Source of the DNA: Gordionus sp. m RMFG-2023 | Lineage: Eukaryota > Nematomorpha > Gordioida > Chordodea > Parachordodidae | NCBI RefSeq assembly: GCF_954871325.1 | Contig: NC_088776.1 | Location: 25,592,508 to 25,656,507, forward strand | Direction of reading: 5' to 3' | DNA: 64,000 bases | Shown: positions 11,401 to 20,505 of the stretch, piece after piece | How positions within the stretch are numbered: position 1 is the first letter of the stretch | Layout: every line of letters begins with the position of its first letter | Translations under genes and position numbers: made by a program | The notes under the pieces: generated by a model | Told to the model about the DNA's origin: nothing | What the model saw: the letters and a program-made list of their open reading frames with translations, nothing else | Databases searched by the model: none

Positions 11401-12302
11401 ATCTTCTCTTTTCATTTTGATAGCGGTGTGCAAAGAAAATTTACAGTGAACTTTGATTAACTCATATAATAATGAGGCAGGAATGTTTGTAAAGTGTAGA
11501 TAACTGAATTCATTCTATTAAAAATATAATTTATCAACTATTATTCAATTATGTTTTATAAAATTAATAATTTTTTTATTAATATTATATTTTAAATAAA
11601 TTTGTTAATACCCAATAATTGGCTATAATTTTATATGAATAATTTGTTAGATTAGAAGCATTGTATTCTATTGATTTTTCATAAATTTCAATACAATTTT
11701 CTTTATTAATCAAAGGTATCATATAATTTTGACAACTAAAAGAATATATATATATAACTAATGAAAAATTACATTTCTTTTAATTGTAAAAGCTTCAAAT
11801 AATTGCTATATTTAATTATATTTAAAATCTCTTTAAAATCAAGCTTTTGTAGATTGATTTCATCTGTGTATGTCCATTTTAATATAATCTTTCCCATATT
11901 ATATGGAATATCTATAGACAAATTTGAAAATTACATTATATTTGCTAACCTTTTAAATGTAGAGTTTTTATGTTATCAATATTATTATCACAACATTCAA
12001 AATTTCTTGCTTTTAAAATAAATTTATGAGCATTGATAATATGGTCATCTTCAAATATCAATTGAATGTCACTATATAATCGTAAAAATTTTGAAATAAA
12101 TATAAGAACCTGTATTCAGCTGAATCAAACATTTCTCTAATAGAAGCTAGCACCTTTGAGACAAAATTACTATTTATTTCATTTTTAGAAATATTTCCAT
12201 CATACAACTCCAAACTTTTACAGCAATCTTGATATTTATTTTGTAACTTAAGATATTCATCTTTCAACAATTTAATATGATGATTTAATTTTTCTATTTC
12301 AC
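2329..12302 (-). CDS. ANKFY1: ANKFY1 (Rabankyrin-5) orthologue, 5' and 3' partial, 12 exons
   Basis: Exons 12302-12110, 12071-11950, 11911-11773, 11735-11612, 11514-11365, 11323-11155, 8658-8468, 5306-5083, 4754-4525, 3106-3006, 2881-2650 and 2441-2329 join with matching phases at GT-AG borders into about 663 open codons. Order: coiled coil (residues about 1-45), BTB domain (about 60-195), then ankyrin repeats. From memory of the human protein (about 1,170 residues) the match is collinear: DEYLKLQNKY with QEYVKLQKKL, KWTYTDE with RWIYTDE, AIKMKREDVV with AIKVEREDVV, DLPLDLAL with DLALDLAL. The family is an endosomal Rab5 effector acting in macropinocytosis and endosome traffic. Its PI3P-binding FYVE finger would lie off the left edge. 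No ATG is in frame in the first exon seen, so a short upstream exon is expected. Identity is firm; small exon edges rest on splice-site reading. Confidence 0.93.
2650..2881 (-). CDS. ANKFY1: ANKFY1 exon: ankyrin repeats
   Basis: Encodes GTRPIHILAAFENCLNLAQI and, after a spacer, GQSALHVSLIEKNFAFLNLV, matching GETPLHTACRHGLANLTAEL and QTPLHMAIAYNHPDVVSVI. Acceptor ACAAAAAG is weak in pyrimidines but is the only one keeping the frame. Confidence 0.9.
3006..3106 (-). CDS. ANKFY1: ANKFY1 exon: ankyrin repeat
   Basis: Only 101 bp. Encodes LPLLNELMMEGNLKASEFLI and VNLNCCDNQ, matching NCLLQRAAGAGNEAAALFLA and VNHRNKW. Acceptor TTTTTTAG, donor GTTATT, ends in phase 0. Confidence 0.9.
3107..4524. other. 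ANKFY1 intron, 1,418 bp, with one MITE
   Basis: Non-coding AT-rich intron. The only structure recognised is the small hAT-type element at 3827-4375. Confidence 0.7.
3827..4375 (+). mobile_element. hAT-type MITE, CAGGGTTGCCAGG family
   Basis: Begins CAGAGTTGCCAGG and ends CTGGCTACCCTG, imperfect inverted ends. Flanks share GGATAGG on both sides, fitting a target duplication. Left and right interiors (GTGGGAGAAAT near the left end, GCGGGAAAT near the right) match the larger relatives at 17488-21242 and 45576-47545. It has no coding capacity and lies in an ANKFY1 intron. Confidence 0.75.
4525..4754 (-). CDS. ANKFY1: ANKFY1 exon: two ankyrin repeats
   Basis: Encodes KTPLQLAIENGCQTIFDVLL, NLELVNTRDKSGHSIIYAAL and FEMASRLIAKGVPHQD, matching RTPLHVSIMAGNEYVFSQLL, LDLELKDHEGSTALWLAV and FAARLIQRGSHTDA in order. 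Acceptor CTCCTAG restores the phase from the previous exon; donor is GTAATT. Confidence 0.94.
4755..5082. other. ANKFY1 intron, 328 bp
   Basis: AT-rich intron between two ankyrin exons; nothing else recognised. Confidence 0.7.
5083..5306 (-). CDS. ANKFY1: ANKFY1 exon: spacer and ankyrin repeat
   Basis: An acidic, Asn-rich spacer leads into LNKLLELGADVNAVDFEKK, matching IAEALLQAGANPNMQDSKG. Donor GTATGG, ends with two bases of a Lys codon completed by the next exon. Confidence 0.9.
5969..8115. mobile_element. Unclassified DNA element flanked by GTTGATAA
   Basis: The 8-bp word GTTGATAA occurs at 5961-5968 and again at 8116-8123, as a hAT-type target duplication would. Inside the borders the sequence reads CCAGGAAAATAATTTC on the left and, on the other strand, CCAGAAAATAATTCCC on the right, so the ends are imperfect inverted repeats. 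A similar CCCGGGAA-rich end occurs near 40375-40490. The interior is less AT-rich than its surroundings and holds a two-copy repeat (about 6480-6620 and 6770-6900, sharing TTACCCGTC and TTAGAGCTG) and an unidentified reading frame. The superfamily is uncertain. Confidence 0.55.
7289..7537 (-). pseudogene. Unidentified coding fragment inside the 5969-8115 element
   Basis: An 82-codon minus-strand frame; open codons continue upstream towards about 7660. It contains RTITLHKSVNNILLAALKKL and QWAFQMKTPSSRWYIPYPLD. Codon use is balanced and GC-richer than the surrounding intron, suggesting descent from a real protein, probably a transposon gene. I do not recognise the family. There is no catalytic signature I can name. 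Confidence 0.35.
8468..8658 (-). CDS. ANKFY1: ANKFY1 exon: ankyrin repeat
   Basis: Encodes DEKSCNFLLDNGADPNLKD and RRNALHLLADVEKY, aligning with DLFAATFLIKNGAFVN and ETPLHLVALYS. The rest is a poorly conserved spacer. Acceptor CAAATCAG, donor GTTATT chosen because it keeps phase 0 into the next exon; GTGAAG three bases earlier is the alternative. Confidence 0.88.
9459..10051 (+). mobile_element. hAT relic with repeated GCGCTA subterminal motifs
   Basis: The plus strand near 9655-9720 encodes FPQVSTERLFSKAKLLLK, the hAT dimerisation signature (PxSxxERxFS). The right end carries repeated TAGCGC / GCGCTA motifs (9940-10025) and stops at TTTAACAACACTG, a typical hAT terminus. The left border near 9459 is less clear. 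Only a remnant of the transposase remains. Confidence 0.6.
10172..11115. mobile_element. Non-autonomous hAT element, exact 8-bp target duplication
   Basis: Starts CAGAGTTGGCAGATCTTT and ends with the near-complement (AAAAGACTGCTCAACTCTG). AAAATAAT flanks it at 10164-10171 and 11116-11123. Internal direct and inverted AAGTATCTT motifs lie near both ends. No coding capacity. Its right end stops only 32 bp beyond an ANKFY1 exon donor. Confidence 0.85.
11155..11323 (-). CDS. ANKFY1: ANKFY1 exon: ankyrin repeat
   Basis: Encodes GDLPLDLALNSGQEILAQTL and then ADLNAYDKFGIPLLHKAMMR, matching GDLALDLALSRRLESIATTL and the LLHKGIQR segment that follows in the family. Donor GTTTGA, exon ends in phase 1. 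A 2,496-bp intron full of DNA transposons follows. Confidence 0.95.
11365..11514 (-). CDS. ANKFY1: ANKFY1 exon: BTB-ankyrin linker and first repeat
   Basis: Fifty whole codons. LLYELIKVHCKFSLHTAIK and REDVVLLFLVDHDSR align with LLYKMIKSKTEYPLHKAIK and REDVVFLYLIEMDSQ. This is the most diagnostic block of the gene. Donor GTTGAT; the following intron is 41 bp. Confidence 0.95.
11612..11735 (-). CDS. ANKFY1: ANKFY1 exon: BTB C-terminal helices
   Basis: Encodes CQNYMIPLINKENCIEIYE and on to YKIIANYW, matching CEKGVMSLVNVRNCIRFYQ and AEIIASHW in order and spacing. Ends in phase 0 at donor GTATTA. Confidence 0.92.
11773..11911 (-). CDS. ANKFY1: ANKFY1 exon: BTB domain, middle
   Basis: Encodes IILKWTYTDE followed by a helix ending LLQLKEI, matching MLRWIYTDE and LQLLRERC of the family. 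Flanked by introns of 38 bp and 37 bp. Acceptor TATAG, donor GTAATT. Confidence 0.93.
11950..12071 (-). CDS. ANKFY1: ANKFY1 exon: BTB domain, first part
   Basis: Encodes SDIQLIFEDDHIINAHKFIL, aligning with SDLKIKVGDRHISAHKFVL at the start of the BTB fold. The preceding intron is only 38 bp. Donor GTTAGC, exon ends in phase 1. Confidence 0.92.
12110..12302 (-). CDS. ANKFY1: ANKFY1 exon: N-terminal coiled coil
   Basis: Encodes EIEKLNHHIKLLKDEYLKLQ and onward to MFDSAEY, matching the N-terminal coiled coil of ANKFY1 and the run-up to the BTB domain. An in-frame TAA lies just upstream, so an acceptor (TTAAG then GTGAAATAG) is used and the start codon is in an earlier exon. Donor is GTTCTT; the exon ends with two bases of a Ser codon. 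Confidence 0.88.
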
Positions 12303-13704
12303 CTTAATATGAATTATGTATATACACTTGTTAAACTTAAAAAAAACTACTAGGCATCATAATCCACTCATCATATGGATAAAAAGGTGAATGAATGTAG
12401 ATTTTATCATATGGATAGTGTTAGAAAACCAAAAATATTATAACTACTAGATTGGCTATTCATTTATTAAAAGCTTATATATTTGCCTGTAGCATCATTT
12501 TATGATATTAACGTTGACTGAATAACATTTTTTTGTTTAATATTATATTATTTTAAATTCTAAGAGAGAAATATAACTTGTTTAAACAAATTAAATGTTG
12601 AAGTGCATAACCAGAAACTCTCTCTAGAAAGAGAAAGGGGGGAGAGGGGTGTGGGGGTAATTTTTACAAAAGAATTAAAAATTTATCTTGAAAATGGCCC
12701 GATTAAGATTTTATACAAAATAATATTGTGTAAGCCTCAAAATTAGGCAAATAGAGGTTCAAACCTTGTTGTTACTATGATAAAAATATACAAGCTTAGA
12801 TAATGTTATTTTGGCTAAAATTTTAATCGAGCCGTTTTTATATATAGACACGAATCGGGCTTTTTAACAACACTACTGACCGGTACATTGATGACACCAT
12901 AAACTAGATCGCAATAGTCAATAAAATATATATTATTTATTGGTTTTAAATCTCCTAAATAAAATCATCGATAAATTATATTATATGTACCAAATTATTT
13001 TTTTGTTTTAAATTCTAGAAAAATATTAAATATCAATTCGTTACATTTACCCTTTATATATTTTTTTAAAATATATAATTATATGATTTAGCAAATTTGA
13101 TTTAGCAAATTTGATTTAGCAAATTTGATTTAGCAAATTTGATTTAGCAAATTTGATTTAGCAAATTTGATTTAGCAAATTTGATTTAGCAAATTTGATT
13201 TAGCAAATTTGATTTTTCTTTATCGTTGTCTGCTCTTATAACTATACCATATATGTCACTATCAATGGAAGAAATAAATTTCTTTTAATCCAATACCTTT
13301 TTATTCAAAATTCAATACTATATTAAAGTAACAATTATTTGTAAGTGTATATATATATTTTTTTCTTTAATTATTAATTTGAAAGAATTAATATTAATAA
13401 AAAATCTGGGTGATTTTTATGATATCATCATGAGTAAAAATATAATTTTAATTAATATTTTTTAACATAGATATGCTATTTTTTAATTATATAAATATAA
13501 TGCTAATATCCCCGACTACTTTTTTTCTATTACTTTTATTCTTGATCACCTTATTTTCATATTGAAAAGGATGTGGCTTTGAATCAAAATGCTTCATTTT
13601 TTAAAATTCTCTAGGTTTCCAATTAACATTAAAGCTATTTTAATTAAATGGTACCATGCAGTTAAAAGAGAATTTTTTAAACAGCATATACTAGATCATG
13701 AATC
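12303..13704. other. Region upstream of first visible ANKFY1 exon
   Basis: Should contain the ANKFY1 start exon and promoter, but I could not identify them. It holds a hAT-like terminus ending near 12885 (CGGGCTTTTTAACAACAC), shared with 54840-54890, a G-rich run at 12635-12660, and the 14-bp satellite at 13085-13210. Confidence 0.5.
13085..13210. repeat. 14-bp tandem repeat, nine copies
   Basis: Unit GATTTAGCAAATTT repeats nine times without visible change between copies. Such homogeneity suggests recent slippage expansion. Confidence 0.95.
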
Positions 13705-13895
13705 AGCAGTGGCCTCAATAAGGGAGGTGCGCAGGGGCTTCAGCCCCCTGAAAATTAGAATAGCCCCCTGAAGCAAAAATAAATTTTTTTAATGGAATCT
13801 TAACCCCTTGAACTAAAAATAAATTTTTTTGATTGACCCCTGAACGATTTCTTTTATAATTCTATTAAGTAAAATATAGATTTAATTTTATTATT
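13705..13895 (+). mobile_element. hAT-type MITE fragment, CAGTGGCGTCGCTAGG family
   Basis: Begins CAGTGGCCTCAATAAGG and continues with GCAGGGGCTTCAGCCCCCTG, then two further CCCCTGAA blocks. The same series occurs at 63565 onward and, inverted, at 26600-27024. It stops abruptly at about 13895 where it abuts the MITE into which the LTR element inserted. Confidence 0.75.
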
Positions 13896-16816
13896 TTAAA
13901 GTATTTATTTTTTAGATAATATAAAGGTTAGCAGGGATCAAGGCAAGATTAAACAAAATTTTTATTTAATAAATATATTTTAAAATGTTTAACTACAAAT
14001 TAACTAAAAATTTATCCTTTATATATACAAAAAATCTATTAAACAATTAAATGAAAAAATGGTGTTAATTTAATGAATATAAGATACAAAAATTAAATTT
14101 GCGCTAAATAATAACCATATAATAAAATAATAATCTATGTTCAACATTCCACCCTCTACAGGAACCCCGCCTAGGTTCTCTTTAGACGTAAATCTTTCGT
14201 GTTCAAGGAGTTAGCCATCTATTTTGATTATAAAATCTGTCATAGTTTCGTCAAATGATAGTTATTTTGGTTGTAAAATCTCATCTTGCCTTGCTCCCTC
14301 CAAATCTTTAAAAAAAACGGTTTAGTATGTGATTCGACTTTGTCATCCTTTTGTTAATTATTATCATAATTTGTTATTGAATAATTTTAGAATATATGTA
14401 TTATTGAATAAGAATCGCCGAATAATCGAAATAGAATTAATTTAATGAATATCGAATTTGAATAAGAATAATTGAATAGAATAAATTAATCAAATATTGA
14501 ATAATCGAAATAATATGATTTGATTGGTCGCATTTTATTTTAATTTTATTATATTATAAATATTGCGTTTTAAATAATAGCGTTTTATATAATAATTTTT
14601 ATCAATATTAAATTTCAATTTTATCTTTTTTTAAATATCTTCAATTGTAGCGTTTTATATAATAATTTTTTTATTTTTTATATATATTTTTTTAATAAAA
14701 GATGATAAGATGATATGTACGTCTGTACATCTCTTCAGCAATTTAAACTTTATGCCCTTATTTTTTAATTTAAAAATTATTTTGAAATAATAATTATTCA
14801 TAAGATTGTTTTTAGTAAAAAATAATTTTTTGAACCTCAAATTTTTAGACAAAGATCTCTTCATTACATCCTTGAGTATTAATCTAAAATGAAGACGTTT
14901 AGTTTTTATATGACTTCTCTTAGTGATACTTTTAATTGTCTTCAAATTTATAAGTCTCAATTTTTTTTATCGCATTTAGTAAAAGTTTTTTTAATTTTAT
15001 TATTTTCTTTAATCTTTGTTTCATTGTTTTCCTTAATGTTTATTTCTTTTTTTCTATAATCACGAATATTTCAAATTATATAATTTATCTCTTTTAGTTT
15101 ATAAGAATCTCTTTCCTTTTGAATATTGGGTTTTAATTCAATATTTTTCAATTTTTTGATACTAAAAGTTTTACAATTATGATGATCATTTCTTTTATAA
15201 TAATGTGTTTCTTTATCTAATTTTCTATTTTTATAAAAATTTTCATTATTAGATTTACTAAAATTTTTATATTAGAACAATTTTCTTTTATGTCTGTAGC
15301 CGATTTATAATTACATAAATATTTTAATGTACACAATGCCTCATCATAACTTGAATCTAACTCTCTTGGCTTTAATGATTTGGATTCTATTTTTTTTTTT
15401 AATTTTTGTGTATGGGAATTTCATCTATTTCATTTTCATTAATTTTTTCAATACTAAGATTTATATCATTATTTTTACAGTCATAATACTCTTTAAAATT
15501 TCCCCATGTGATCTTATGGGTATATTTATATCTTCATCATTTTTATATTTAGATACTGAAATTATTTCAAATGATATTATGTCAACAAAAATTTCCTTTA
15601 ATTTATAAGTATTAATTATATGTTTATCAATATTTTTATAAGATTTATATCATTAATTTTATATATCCATTTGAGCCTTTTCAGCAAAGCATCTGGAGAT
15701 TCAAACTCCTCATCTGTCGACATGGCTCTAATTAAGCTAATGATATTATCTTGTAAATTAACAGTTAATCGCATAGCCTCACAACTACTGTTGAGCTTAC
15801 TATATTTAAAAAAATTCTCAGCCTCAGCAATATAAGACTGCTCGCAGCTATACTCCGGAAAAGATAATATCATAATGTTTATTTTTATAATATATTTATT
15901 TTATAAATATTTTAGAGATTTTATAATTAAAATTTTAATAAATTTTTTTTTACTTTTTCAAATTAATTATTTCTTACATGTTTTTAGAATAAATATAACA
16001 TTCCATAATTTTTTATCTAGTTGACCATATTTCAGTAGTTAAAATCATGTTGTCTGTGGATTTAGAATATTTTGTAAGTCATCATAGCTCAATTTTAGTA
16101 ATCATTTCCATTATCCATGATAGCTTCGTCTAGTTTGATATCTAGTTTAACAATTCTCCTCATTGTTGATGGATCCATTTGATCTAATTTATATTTTTTT
16201 GTGAAAATAAATAAATTTAATTTAAAATCGTATATCCCACCGCTGCCACCATGTAATGGTTAGCAGGGATCAAGGCAAGATTAAACAAAATTTTTATTTA
16301 ATAAATATATTTTAAAATGTTTAACTACAAATTAACTAAAAAACATAATAAATTTATCCTTTATATAAACAAAAAATCTATTAAACAAATAAATGAAAAA
16401 ATGGTGTTAAAAAAATTTGCGCGAAATAATAACCATATAATAAAATAATAATCCATGTTCAACAGATAATAAATTTAATTAAACCTCCATTATTTACAAT
16501 AAATTAATTATTATGGATGACATTATGAGCGTACTGAAATATCTAAACCATTTGGAAAACAATGTGTATGATTGTTTGTAATATATAGATTTGGTCGATG
16601 AATTGTATTATAATAATTCTATAATAAAAGTATTAATTTTTACAGCAATAAATTTTGTCCTATTTCATCTCAAAATTTAATAGATAGATAACCCCCCCCC
16701 CTTCTCTCCCCCAAAAAAATTTTTTTTTCATCCTACCCCATTAAAGCAGCCTACCCCCTACCTCCATCAAATAGGATGCAAACTGTTCCCATCCCACCCG
16801 CTGATGTAGACGCTGA
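13896..16816 (-). mobile_element. MITE (GTAGACGCTG family) split by an LTR element
   Basis: The pieces 13896-13919 and 16465-16816 match, inverted, a contiguous stretch of the intact MITE at 27143-27714. The outer end at 16816 is GTAGACGCTG. The other end is missing. The interval between the pieces is the LTR element 13920-16464. C-rich blocks near 16690-16790 are the complement of the G-rich blocks in the other copies. Confidence 0.8.
13920..16464 (-). mobile_element. Small LTR retroelement relic, about 2.5 kb
   Basis: Direct repeats of 227 bp (13920-14146) and 213 bp (16252-16464) are the LTRs. On the minus strand the LTR starts TGTTGAACAT; the upstream copy ends CATTACA, followed at once by TGGTGGCAGCGGTGGGAT, a primer-binding-site-like sequence. 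A purine run (GTAGAGGGTGGAA) precedes the other LTR. GATAA flanks both sides as a 5-bp target duplication. The interior is only 2.1 kb, so the element looks non-autonomous. A minus-strand stretch at 15616-15873 may be Gag-like. It is broken. The LTRs differ by scattered substitutions and small indels, pointing to moderate age. Confidence 0.85.
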
Positions 16817-17340
16817 CAAAAGGTCAAGAAACTAATATAACACTCTGTTACCATTTTAGACAATGTTTTATAGAATGGACTAATAAGGAAAAATTTATAG
16901 GCCTAACCAAATCAACAATTCTTGGAGAAGAGAATATAAACGACCAATCTAAATCATAAAACTATATAGTGGTTAGAGCTTCCTTTTAAATGACATGATG
17001 GAAGCTAGATAAGTAATTGAGAAAAAAATTGTGATATATTAAATTTCTAAAAGATTATATTCCATTTTTAATGATATATAAACAACTACACAGTTGACTA
17101 TTATTGCTTATAAAATATGCAATCATATGCTCTCAGCAGCTGTAATAATAATCTTAAATTACATAGGACACAAATAATAGATGCTGGTTAATTTGCAGTC
17201 ATAGCCATGACACTCACTATATTAACTTATATCAGAATTTATTATGCTAGATAAATTGATAAAACAAAAACACTAAAAAACTATAGAAGATATTATGCAA
17301 ATGTATTGAAGCCTTAAATTATTTACAAGACAGGGATGCC
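16817..17340. other. Unassigned AT-rich stretch
   Basis: No gene, tandem repeat or terminal repeat recognised. Confidence 0.4.
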
Positions 17341-18629
17341 ATATTAGAAATTGTTGGAATATGGTTTGATTGGAAATATTAAAAAAAGTGAATTTAGCAA
17401 AGATAGTATTAAATATTTAGGTTACTTAATAAGTGACAAAAGGATACAGCCAATCAAAGAAAAGATTCATCCGATAAGTACCATGACCAGGGTTGCCAGG
17501 TCAAAATTTTCAAATTGCGGGAGAAATATGAAAATTGCGGTAGAAATATAAAAATTGCTAAAAAAAAATTTTGGGCCTGCCTTCAGCCGGGATTTTGAAT
17601 TGACTTAATTATCCGCCATTTATTTTTATAATTAGTTTATATAAATACAAAGTCGGTAACTATTTTTCAAAATAAAATACGTCTTGATTTATTAGAATAC
17701 ATTAATTTATAAAAAAAACCAACGATCTTTTTTAAATATAAAAGAATGTAAACAAGAAAAATTTTTATTAAAAAAAGCGATTTTAATTTTACAATTAAAA
17801 ATATATTTTATGTGAATGTCCCGCACAACGAACGCAATTGGAAGTCTACCGTGTGTGTGTATAACATTATAGGGATAGGCGCTTAATTATCACGTTTAAA
17901 TACATAAGTCCAAAAATAAGGAATAATACAGATGTAACTACAGCTGCGGCAATTTTAATCACTTATCTTGTAGTGCAACATTCACAGAGATACTTATCAT
18001 CACAATGTTGGTAGAATCTTTTTCCCATATTTAACGACTCTAATATAAATGAAAACTATACTTGTAGAACAAAAATGAGCAAGGCTATCATCAATGTTTT
18101 AGGACCTAAATCCAGGAGATCAATTTTTGACGACTTGAAAGATGGGCATACTTATGCAATTCTAACAGATGCATCTAATAAGGGAAATAGTGAAAAATCC
18201 AAAGAGATAATGATAAATATAGCAGATTCGAGATTATCAATAAATTGCATGTCAGCTTTATGATCTGATAATGCCTCAGTGAATTTGGTAAAAACAGAGT
18301 GTATTTACAGAATTGAGTCAGCACAATGTTGGTTGGAATATGTTCTTCTTATCCGCCATCGATAGAATTTTAAAATTTTATAAACCTTTAAAAAAATATT
18401 TCTTAAATAAAGATTATAAAGCTGTCCTAACATTTTCAAAACTTTTTTCAATAATGAATGACAGAGATATATTTAGGAATGATTTCACATGTAGGAAATC
18501 TACTACATGCTGTTAATGTGTAGTTGCAATCAGAAGAATCTTAATAAAGATTCACAAAATTATTCTGAAGATGTGTTCATCTTTACAGTTAATAATTGAC
18601 AATAAATTTTATAGCGCCATTGCTAAAAC

Positions 18630-19082
18630 TTAATTATATTTTATTTGAGATTTAAATAATAGAACTAAATGTTTACCGTCGTTATTGAGATATTTATAAA
18701 ATTCCTGGCATGACATATTGATATTATATATTTGTTTAACCATTAACTCGGCCTCTAACGTTGTTAAAGCAATCCGATTTTTCTCATTTATCCAGGCAGT
18801 CCTCTTCAGGCTAAAAATGCGCTCGGATGAGGCATTAGAATGAGGTAAGGAGAAGACATACTCGCATATTTTTTCCAAGCATGGAGATTTATTGTTATTA
18901 CGAAAAAATTCTACCCATTTCTCCTCTGCTTTTAGACCATCTAACCTTAAGTATTTTGGCGAATCATAAAAAATAGAGAGAATTACAATCTCCTCAAATA
19001 AAACATCAATGTCTTTCGGTATTTTTAACATATTTATTAAATTATAAAAACCATCAATTGATGGTTTCTGTTCCAAGGTCAT
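18630..19082 (-). pseudogene. hAT transposase C-terminal region
   Basis: A 150-codon open frame with VFSLPHSNASSERIFSLKRT, the PxSxASSERxFS dimerisation motif of hAT transposases, followed by the usual helix (LTTLEAELMVKQIYN). Upstream parts lie on the same strand at 19440-19652 (DLEWCELLRYIPIRWLSL) but in separate frames, so no whole transposase is encoded. Confidence 0.85.
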
Positions 19083-19791
19083 GATATTTATACATTTGAG
19101 TTATTAAAATCAAATTTTGATTGTAAATATTCTAAAATTGTCTTAATAAAAATATCTGCTTCATTTAAAAATGTATTAATTATAGTATTATTTAATCATT
19201 TTAATATAATATTTTTAGCAATAGCGCCATAAAATTTATTATCAATTTTTAACTGTAGATAGAACAGAGCTGTAGCAGGATTTTGTGAAACTTTTTTAAT
19301 AAAGAATATTCTGATTGCAACTGAATATTAACTGCATGAAGTAGATTTCCTACATGTGAAACGAATTCCAAATATGCTTCTGCCATTTCATACTCGAAAA
19401 AATATTTCAAAATTTTAGGACAGCTTTTAAAATCTATATTTAAGAAGTTCTTTTAAGTTTGTAAAATTTTAAAATTCTATCGATGGCAGGTATTAATGAC
19501 AACCACCTGATAGGTATATATCGCAACAACTCACACCATTCCAAGTCAGACCACTTCACCAACTCTTTTAATTCATTAAGTCTTTTAGTTGATGAACTAA
19601 ATTCCTTAAAACATTTCATCACAATTATTTCGACATCATATAGTACATTCATTGCCTTCTTGCAAGAATTATGTAGTATCCAATTGCTATTAATTCATTA
19701 TTATGCTGCCTCAATTCGGTAACTTTGGTTTTTGCCAAAATTTACAGCGGCATTATCAGCGCAGAAAGCTGACATGCAAATCATTGATAAT

Positions 19792-20505
19792 CAGAGTCTA
19801 CATGAGCGCAAGGGGTAGGAACAATTTGCATCCTATTTTTTTGAGGAGAGTAGGGGGTAAGCGGCTTTAATGGGGGTAGGATAAATTTTTTGGGGGGTTA
19901 TCTATTAAATTTGAGAATAGGAAATTAATACTTTTATTATAGAACTATTATAATACAATTCATCAACCAAATCTATATATTGCAATACATTGTTTTCCAA
20001 ATTCTACTATCCTTTTAAATTGATATTTTAGCAAGCTCATAATGCTATAATAATGAATTCATTGTAAATAATCGAGGTTTTAATTGAATTTATCTAAAAA
20101 AGAAATCCTTTATATTTACAAAATAAATCCTTTATATTTACAAAATAATTCCTTTGTATTTACAAAATAAATCCTTTGTATTTACAAAATAAATCCTTTG
20201 TATTTACAAAATAAATCCTTTGTATTTACAAAATAAATCCTTTGTATTTACAAAATAAATCCTTTGTATTTACAAAATAAATCCTTTGTATTTACAAAAT
20301 TAATCCTTTGTATTTACAAAATAAATCCTTTGTATTTACAAAATAAATCCTTTATATTTACAAAATAAATCCTTTATATTTACAAAATAAATCCTTTATA
20401 TTTACAAAATATTGATATTTGGCAGGTGGTAAATTTTTTAGGGGGGTAGGCAAAGGTTTTTGAAGGGGGTTTGCATCCAGTGAAAATTCTGTCATGTAGA
20501 CGCTG
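19792..20505 (+). mobile_element. MITE (GTAGACGCTG family) with internal minisatellite
   Basis: Ends CAGAGTCTACATGA and TCATGTAGACGCTG are inverted repeats. TTGATAAT (19784-19791) and TTGATAAC (20506-20513) flank it. G-rich blocks near each end (GGGGTAGG, GGGGGGTAGG) match the copy at 27143-27714. The middle has expanded into a tandem array. It lies inside the hAT element 17488-21242, so it is the younger insertion. Confidence 0.88.
20098..20410. repeat. 21-bp tandem repeat, about 15 copies
   Basis: The unit begins AAATAAATCCTTTG and ends TATTTAC. Single-base variants (TTTATA for TTTGTA) group at both ends of the array, with the uniform TTTGTA form in the middle. The related MITE at 27143 has a single copy of this unit. 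Confidence 0.92.

Noticed and set aside
13085-13210. CRISPR-like regular repeats (also 20098-20410 and 26021-26245)
   Set aside because: Units are head-to-tail with no unique spacers, and the genome is eukaryotic. These are satellites.
14655-14960. A 101-codon basic protein
   Set aside because: It lies inside a small LTR element, is made mostly of Lys, Leu, Ile and Asn as expected of AT-rich DNA, and shows no domain.
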